DNA from: Rosa chinensis
Taxonomy: Eukaryota > Streptophyta > Magnoliopsida > Rosales > Rosaceae
Length of the DNA stretch: 64,000 nt
Assembly (NCBI RefSeq): GCF_002994745.2
Contig: NC_037092.1
Location: 85,480,824-85,544,823, forward strand
Direction: 5' to 3'
Shown: in pieces, positions 58,075 to 64,000 of the stretch
How the letters are laid out: each line of letters starts with the position of its first letter
How positions within the stretch are numbered: the first letter of the stretch is position 1
The notes under the pieces: generated by a model
The model's database searches: none
Seen by the model: the letters and a program-made list of their open reading frames with translations, nothing else
What the model was told of the DNA's origin: nothing
Made by a program: the position numbers and the translations under genes

Positions 58075-58450
58075 TCAAACACTAGCTTTATTGCCTCTGA
58101 AATGATGCGGACCTAGACCCTCGGCCTCCAGTTCCCCAGCTGTGGATTCTAGTGTTATAATTGCGCTCCTCAGTCGGCCCATGTCTAGCTCGAAGAGACC
58201 AACCATTAACTTCAGATTCTCTATGTCCCCTTTCACTGCACCAACATCAGAGCTCACTTTTAATAAATCGTCGACTACAGTTGTTTTTATCCCAGTCTTG
58301 GCATCAATGGATCTAGGTGCTTGCAGGCTTCTATCCCTGAAGTACTTCTTGGTTACACGCACAGTCTCACTTTTAAATCCACCCTCGCTCTCCACTTTTT
58401 CATGAACTCTCTTCAAGTAGTCTCTGCCCCACGTCATCACTGGCTTCCTA
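58075..58450 (-). pseudogene. Fragment of an unrecognised host-like gene
   Basis: On the minus strand the frame reads RKPVMTWGRDYLKRVHEKVE, then TVRVTKKYFRDRSLQAPRSI, then a leucine-rich helical stretch (IENLKLMVGLFELDMGRLRS), ending at a stop at 58075. Composition and absence of stops look like a real 3' exon. The 5' side is cut at 58451 by a Harbinger terminal repeat, whose last bases (ttgctcttag) could serve as a splice acceptor. It may belong to the same gene as 59245-59514. Family unknown. Confidence 0.4.
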
Positions 58451-58451
58451 A

Positions 58452-59244
58452 GAGCAACTCCACCAGTAGTCAAGAAAAGGCAAAGTCGAGAAGTCAAGGC
58501 GTCGACCAGTCAAGTTACTGTTCATTGACACTAGACATGGGTTTCCACCCGTTTTTTTCTTGACCAGTCAAGACTGTTCATTTTACTGTTTATTGAGTAT
58601 TTAAACTGTAAAAAACAATGTTCATTTTTTACTGTTCACCACCGACACTTTTTTATAAAATGAGTACAGACAACACTGACAATTTTTCTTGAAATGAGTG
58701 AAGTCACCACCGACATCTTTTAACGGACCAGATAATTTGCATACTATTCAATCTAACAGTTATTATTGATGTAATCTTATCTAAGATTTCGGATCAGATT
58801 ACGACGACCCAGGAGTGGACACGTGTCCTCGACATCTGATCACGTTTCTTGTGAAAATTGTAAAGCTCACCATTCACACACAAGCTATCTTTGCAAATCT
58901 CCAAAACCACACACAGAAGCTATCTTCGCAAATATCCTTTTTCATATCTCCAAATCCAACACATTTCCTCTCCTTCCCTCATTTCAATGAAGAGATTGTT
59001 CGCTAAGTATCGACAATCTCGAGATGAAGATCATGAAGAGATGTGTAGGACTAATATTCTTGTGGTGGCAGCAGTCGCTGAAGCTGAAGCTTCCTCTCAA
59101 ACACGACGAGGTGGTTCTCGACCGGGGCGTGCACCGAATGAGGAGCGATTTAAGGAATCAAGAGGGAAAAACATGATGGAAGATTACTTTGTGGAGCGTC
59201 CAGTTTTCAGTGAAGAGGAGTTCCGGACAAGGTATCAGACTTCC
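58452..59244 (+). mobile_element. PIF/Harbinger element, right end truncated
   Basis: The left terminal repeat GAGCAACTCCACCAG follows a TAA (58449-58451), the usual 3-bp Harbinger target. It continues with gtcaag / cttgac phrases and actgttcattttactgt. A transposase N-terminus lies at 58987-59240. The matching right terminal repeat is missing; sequence changes character at about 59241-59248, where another ccctaa occurs. Confidence 0.6.
58987..59240 (+). pseudogene. Harbinger transposase N-terminal fragment
   Basis: The ATG at 58987 gives MKRLFAKYRQSRDEDHEEM, then GGSRPGRAPNEERFKESRGK and MEDYFVERPVFSEEEFRTRY. This N-terminal pattern (a basic patch, then a D-Y-F, E-E-F-R-x-R-Y type motif) is typical of plant PIF/Harbinger (HARBI1-like) transposases. 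The frame runs on past 59240 only into unrelated sequence, so the catalytic DDE domain is absent. Confidence 0.6.
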
Positions 59245-59514
59245 CTAAATCTTACTCTTCAGCGCCAATATATCAGAGTCCTTGATGCTTCCTCCAAGGT
59301 CCATATTGCACCCTCCATCCTTGACGCCCATGATGTGCCCAAAGTCTTCAATTGTGATTGTCAGGTTCCTTCCATGTATCTTGATGCATGAGTTCCGAGC
59401 ATCTAAATTTTCAACCTGCATTTGGCACAATCGGAGGTTCAGTTTGCTACAAAGAAATCGTTGCAGTGTCCCAAACCTCATTTGATATGTCGCAACTACC
59501 TTATCATCTAACAA
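59245..59514 (-). pseudogene. Fragment of a PMD/Ulp1-associated-type host gene
   Basis: The minus-strand frame reads VVATYQMRFGTLQRFLCSKL, then CQMQVENLDARNSCIKIHGR and LTITIEDFGHIMGVKDGG. The last block resembles the start of plant proteins in which a mobile-domain-like region precedes a Ulp1-type peptidase (family memory, unverified). The segment ends near gaagagtaaga, a possible splice donor, next to the truncated Harbinger element. Confidence 0.45.
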
Positions 59515-60796
59515 GGCATAGTTTTTCTATAGTGTTTTCCTCGGCACGCTGTTTTGATTGTAACCTGAAGTTCTGATTCTTCATTAACACAGGATAATGT
59601 CTTGCAATCATCATCAGTTGTCCCACTGGCCACTTCAACAGCACTCAGTAACCTGAACCATGTATTGATAAAACACTGGGGGATCGTTAGCTGCCTAAAA
59701 TGATGTCTCCTCTTACAATCTTAAAATTCAAAAATTACGTGACATGGAAATAATGCACATTCTTTTCTTCCTTATTATGTTCTTCCACTTCCGACAATTC
59801 AGTTTGTGTTCCATATTACAGTCACAATTACTGCATATGGTTATGCATTGTCAAAAAAAATGGCAACGACCAACCACTTTTACCGACTTATGTGTCAATA
59901 ACGTAATGCACGTCTTTCCTACTTCGGCAATGATCCCGATTTCTATTCCCTCCGTCTTGCATTTTGCGGTTTCCTTCCAATTGCTCAACAGCTACCTCTC
60001 TCAATTAACAATTCCCCTGTAATGCGTCCCCCAGTAAAGTTCATACATGTCTATCAGTAATCAGAAGAACATTGTTTATAACATTATTGGTTTTAGTGCA
60101 AATTGTTTACAAACTGCCTTCGAATTCCTAGTACATAACCCGGACCTTTATTGGTTTTAGTGCAAATTGTTTACAAACTGCCTTCCAATTCCTAGCACAT
60201 AACCCGGGCATCTATTGTTCCTTATTTTCTATTATCAATCGTATTTTTTATAATAGGGAGTTTTCCTGTTATTTTGTATTGTGTATTGTAAACATGTAAT
60301 GTTAAGATACTAAAAAAAAAAGACATTGAATGTGGATTGTAAAATGTGGAGTGTGGATTTCACTCCCCTTTATAATTACACCTCAATGCAACAGTTAAAT
60401 TTCAAAATTTCATTCATTTACCCTCGATCTATTAGATCACTACGCTGTCTGACAACTGGAACTCATGTACCATCATCACCACGCTCTCTGACAACCGGAA
60501 CTCATGTACCATCATGCAAAATTGCAAGGCTCCATTCATTAGAAAGCGATTATGTACCTTTTTGCGTTATGGAACAGGGCGGCACAGATCCAGTGTGTAT
60601 CCGATGTAATCAACGCCGGAACCTCTGCCCGATTAAAATCTTCAATTTCGGAGCAGATCGGGAATTTCCGATCAACAACCTTCAAGTTCCCCAAACGAGT
60701 TCTCTTTCAACGTAATCGCCGGAGTTCTGGTTGTCAGTCAGAACTTTGCCTCTGCTGTTTCAGATATGTATCTCAGTGGCTTCCTCTTCGAGTATC
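59515..60796 (-). other. No certain gene; tandem repeats and one exon-like minus segment
   Basis: A 64-bp tandem duplication (attggttttagtgcaaattg...) lies at 60086-60211. A shorter duplication of ctgacaac.ggaactcatg is near 60449 and 60491. On the minus strand about 60690-60545 reads KVVDRKFPICSEIEDFNRAE, then TSDTHWICAALFHNAKRY, and stops. It looks coding but is unassigned. The plus-strand frame over the same bases is probably its shadow. Confidence 0.35.
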
Positions 60797-60799
60797 TTA

Positions 60800-62390
60800 G
60801 GGCAACTCCAACCATTGGGTGCCATACCAGAACTGGGCTAAAAATGAGACTTTTCATCTCCAACGGGCCAATTTAGGGGGATTTGGTTCTGGAATTATAG
60901 GACTTGGCCCTAAACTAAGTCTCATATATGAGACTTTTTCAGAACCGAGACCTGTGTACAGTGTATTAGGGCCACAAGTTGGGTTGTGGCAGCCCAAGGC
61001 CGGACGAAACGCGCGAGAGAAGAAGAAGATGGTGACGCGCTGGGCTGGAGGGAAGAAAAGGGCTGAACGCGCTCGTGGTGCGCTGGAGGAAGAAGAAGAC
61101 TGCAATTCAGCTGCTGCTGTGGGCCAGTATACTGCCCTGCCCATCCGCTGGGGCAATTTTTCCACTGCCAATGCATACAATCAAGGCTCCCGATCATCCC
61201 CGGGAATCCCCTTTCTGCAGCTTTGTCGAGTAGCCGTCGCAAATCTGCCGATGTTGATTGGCGGAGGTAAGTCTCATGGTAAACATTCCAGATTGCTTTC
61301 GTGAAGTGCTCAAAAATCTCAATAGCAGTGGACTTCGCAATATCTAGGTAATCATCGCAGAAGTCAGCTGTGATTCCATACGCGAGCATCCTCATGGCGC
61401 ATGTAAGCTTTTGTTCAGTGGACAAGCTGACTCTCCCAGTAGCATCTCTTGTCTGAACAAAATATGGGTCGTAGTTGGCCACATCGCGCATCATCCTGTC
61501 AAAGACCCAAGGTTGCATTCTATATCGCCTACGAAATATGTTTGGTTCATACCTACACGGATCCGTGAAGTATTGAGCTTTGAGTCGAAGATCCATAATC
61601 TCTCGATCCCTGGCCTTATAAGTACGACCTTCTGAGGAACCACCCCATTGTGAATCCTCAGCTTCCAGCTCTTGGATTTGCAAGGCAGCGGCAGACATCA
61701 TCATGGCTCTTCGACGGTTTCTCGTGACGGCCTCTTCTTGATCTTTCTGCAACCATTTCGACAAACGATTCATTGCAGAAATGGTTTGACAAAATCAAAA
61801 TGAAAAGAATATGGAGATTTGTAGGCTTCGGATATGAGAAGGTTTGTGAATTTGTGAGAGATGAGGATGACAATGACCTCATATTTATAGACGGTTTGAA
61901 ATGATAACTATTGTCATAAAATATGACACATGACGGTCAAAGACTCGACCGAAATTTGGACGGCCAATTAGGGATTGACACGTGGCTCATGAAATCACAT
62001 CCAAATTCGGTTGTTTGTCATATATGCCGACACAACACATCAAAATATCTTCTAAATAGTTCGCTCCTTTGTCATACATGCCGACACAACACGACAAAAA
62101 TATTTATTATGAATTTAAAAAAATTAAAAAATGATACGAATAATTTTTACATTTTATGATAAAAATTAAAATTAAGATTTTTACCTTATTTAATTAAATT
62201 AACACATTTTTAATATAATGTTCATAAACATTATAATCATATACTATTTTAATCAAGAATAGTGAAAATAGCACCCCCATATAGCACCTCATTGTTGGAG
62301 ATGAGAATGAGTCTTATATGAATAGTACAACAAGGGGGTGCTAAAATGAGAATAGCACCCCCAAATAGAACCTCCTTGTTGGAGTTGCCC
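60800..62390 (-). mobile_element. PIF/Harbinger element with TTA target duplication
   Basis: The terminal repeats are GGGCAACTCCAAC (60800-60812) and the inverse GTTGGAGTTGCCC (62378-62390). The target duplication TTA is exact (60797-60799 and 62391-62393). The subterminal phrase tctccaac is shared by both ends. It encodes the N-terminal two thirds of a transposase on the minus strand; the catalytic remainder is missing, so it is non-autonomous. Confidence 0.92.
61117..61773 (-). pseudogene. Harbinger transposase, 3' truncated
   Basis: The ATG at 61773-61771 starts MNRLSKWLQKDQEEAVTRN. Recognised motifs: YFTDPCRYEPNIFRRRYRM, VFDRMMRDVANYDPYFVQ, STEQKLTCAMRMLAYG and the first catalytic aspartate in FPGMIGSLDCMHWQWKNCP. 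Homology stops after WAGQYTG at about 61117. The frame then runs to 60922 through unrelated sequence, so the second Asp and the Glu of the DDE triad are absent. Transposases of this family cut at TWA targets together with a Myb-like partner, which is not present here. Confidence 0.88.
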
Positions 62391-62393
62391 TTA

Positions 62394-62550
62394 ATGCCTT
62401 CCTCTTCGAATAAGTATGCCACCACTCGGTAAAGGACCCTTTTGCCATTGCCACGTCCAAGGGATGGCGCTGCAGTAAAACCCTTTTTACCCACCACAAA
62501 TTGCTTGTCGTTTGCGTAACATGAAATTACTCTTTTGCCTTTCTGTTAAC
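62394..62550 (-). pseudogene. Exon-like segment interrupted by the Harbinger insertion
   Basis: After a ttaacag acceptor at about 62546, the minus-strand frame reads KGKRVISCYANDKQFVVG, KKGFTAAPSLGRGNGKR and VLYRVVAYLFEEEG, and runs straight into the transposon. Bases 60796-60765 beyond the other end carry a compatible frame rich in Glu (ILEEEATEIHI) ending at TGA. I do not recognise the family. The clean composition suggests a host exon that existed before the insertion. Confidence 0.4.
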
Positions 62551-62928
62551 GGACGTGTAGGTCGCATTCCAGAGTTTTTCATAGTTTAATTCCTCTCATT
62601 TTAGTGGCTTTATTTCATTGGCTTCAAAACCCAGTACTAAATCTTATAAAAATTTGAAAACCCAAGACAAATCGGAGAAACAATAGAATATAGATTTTGA
62701 TGTAAACAAAAAAAAAAAAAAAACAAAATGCCCGGAACCTAATTGGCTAGGAATTATTCCATCTCTCGGTTGTTTCTTCTTCCATTCATCTTCTCTGCTT
62801 TCTCAGTTTCTCTGCACCAAATTTAATTTTCCTATTAGTTTTCCTGGATTCTTGAATCACATCTCAATCAGTTCTGTAAAAACAATTTGTCTCAGCTCAA
62901 ACCCTTTAGTTGCAAACACATTGTAAGT
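62551..62928. other. Spacer downstream of the resistance gene; no feature seen
   Basis: AT-rich with an A-run at 62708-62723. It is probably the 3' untranslated region and spacer of the minus-strand resistance gene. Confidence 0.4.
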
Positions 62929-64000
62929 TTATGATACAGCTGCGACATACCTTCTCTGTACAATGTCCAAATGTTGTGGATGATTTCGTTGGACTTCGTT
63001 CCTGCTGTGGAAGTCAAATGTTGGAAACCGGGGGCACCTATCCACATACAAGTATTCCAATAAAGGGCACTTAATAACACATCCAGTACCACCGCAGAAC
63101 CTTGTGAGCTGTGGAAGCTTTATCAAAGCCAAGTTCTTCAATTTTGGAAAAACAATCTGGTTGTCCACTGTTTCCTTACTTGCTTCAATAACGTTGTCCA
63201 ATATTGGGCATAGCTCTACTGAAATATCTTTCAAGTGCAAAAGACATTGAGCTACATCAGCCGAGAAGAGATTTTTCAGCTTGTAGCACCCGGAAACTAC
63301 CAAACTCTGAAGATTCTGAAAGATTGCGCAAGGAGCAAGACCATTCCATATCTTTATTAGTCTCCTTAGATTCTCCAATCTCATCTCTTTCAATTGTGTC
63401 AATATCATTTGTTCTGGCTTAAGCCCTTCACATCCAAAAACGTATTCCAATTCATCCATCTCTTCGCAAATAACTTTATCCAGATTTTGTAATCTCTGCA
63501 GCAACCCTGACGGTAGAAGTGCATCCACCAATTCATAACAATGTTTCACCTTCAGTAACCTAAGATTGCATAGAGACCCAGGCGGCAATTCACCAACACA
63601 TAACTCCTTCAGGCAATGCACTTGAATGAGATGCAACTCTTCCAAGTTCTGAAGCACCGGTTCATTCCGAAAGCGAGTTACTGTGTTCATCAACACTTTC
63701 AAGTTCGCATTGGGCCGAATAACAGATAAATACTTCAGTTCATGCAATCTCCCACAGTCATATTCCACAAGAATGTTATCTAATCCCCAACACAATATGT
63801 ACTTTAGTTTCTCTGCTTTCATCGTCACCACATTGATAAACCAACCCGGTAAGGCATTGATGGTTGTATCAAGAGTCAAGGCTCTTGTAAAAGCAGGTGA
63901 AGAACTTGAAACCAAGGACACTTTTCTGATTGATGGGTCTCTGCTGATACAAATATCAAAGTTTAACCAATTTGGCTCAACCTCCACATCTTCAGGCAAA
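62929..64000 (-). CDS. CC-NBS-LRR-type resistance protein, C-terminal LRR part (5' end outside window)
   Basis: A 356-codon open frame that continues beyond the window edge, so start and NB-ARC domain are not visible. It shows irregular plant LRRs: LQNLEELHLIQVHCLKEL, LCNLRLLKVKHCYELVD, LTQLKEMRLENLRRLIKIW, FQNLQSLVVSGCYKLKNLFS, FPKLKNLALIKLPQLTRFC and CPLLEYLYVDRCPRFPTF. The C-x-x-L and KIWNG-type repeats are typical of the RPS2/At4g27190-like CNL class, intracellular receptors that detect pathogen effectors. No stop interrupts the frame, so this may be a living gene. Stop TAA/TGA-type end at 62929. Confidence 0.85.
   Translation of the reverse strand, partial: LPEDVEVEPNWLNFDICISRDPSIRKVSLVSSSSPAFTRALTLDTTINALPGWFINVVTMKAEKLKYILCWGLDNILVEYDCGRLHELKYLSVIRPNANLKVLMNTVTRFRNEPVLQNLEELHLIQVHCLKELCVGELPPGSLCNLRLLKVKHCYELVDALLPSGLLQRLQNLDKVICEEMDELEYVFGCEGLKPEQMILTQLKEMRLENLRRLIKIWNGLAPCAIFQNLQSLVVSGCYKLKNLFSADVAQCLLHLKDISVELCPILDNVIEASKETVDNQIVFPKLKNLALIKLPQLTRFCGGTGCVIKCPLLEYLYVDRCPRFPTFDFHSRNEVQRNHPQHLDIVQRRYVAAVS

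Noticed and set aside
60819..61304. 161-codon plus-strand ORF over the Harbinger element
   Set aside because: It is the antisense shadow of the transposase and terminal region on the minus strand.

Overview
This window is nuclear DNA of a flowering plant, almost certainly a eudicot. It has long AT-rich introns and spacers, plant-type LTR retrotransposons, CACTA, PIF/Harbinger and Helitron transposons, a plant mobile domain (PMD) gene, a WUSCHEL-type homeobox and a CC-NBS-LRR-type resistance gene. Rosaceae is my guess from the repeat style, but I cannot prove it from sequence alone. Most of the window is transposable element. The only clear host gene still in place is the leucine-rich-repeat end of a resistance gene at the right edge (62.9-64.0 kb, minus strand).

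Layout: 1-4.85 kb is repeat-rich non-coding DNA. 4.85-10.63 kb is a young Ty3/Gypsy chromovirus with one break in pol. 12.22-23.83 kb is an 11.6 kb non-autonomous LTR retroelement with a perfect CTGTG target duplication. It has no pol, but it carries a gag-position ORF, an intact antisense WUSCHEL-like homeobox ORF (15.55-16.13 kb) and a decayed antisense PMD gene. 24.27-29.64 kb is a CACTA element (TSD TAA) holding exons and introns of RNA polymerase II subunit RPB2. 29.86-33.47 kb holds diverged copies of the sequence at 2.4-4.0 kb. About 33.4-45.48 kb is a decayed autonomous Helitron (Rep plus helicase) with a clear 3' hairpin and CTAG end. A 3.3 kb Copia derivative (TSD GAATT) is inserted in its helicase gene. 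46.98-49.95 kb is a second CACTA (TSD ACA) holding exons of the meiotic recombinase DMC1. 50.46-57.76 kb is a minus-strand Copia element. 58.0-62.5 kb is a broken minus-strand host-like gene region with two PIF/Harbinger elements, one with a perfect TTA duplication.

The unifying theme is gene capture. At least three transposon classes here (a non-autonomous LTR element, CACTA and a Copia derivative) carry host gene pieces: WUSCHEL, RPB2, DMC1 and a repeated SLDK-motif coiled-coil gene. The two CACTA captures keep introns and have stop codons, so they are decayed genomic fragments. The WUSCHEL-like ORF is different: it is uninterrupted, has no intron, keeps the homeodomain, the WUS box and an EAR-type motif, and sits beside a PMD gene with five in-frame stops. 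It is the strongest candidate here for something new and functional. All family assignments come from reading motifs by eye; no database search was run.
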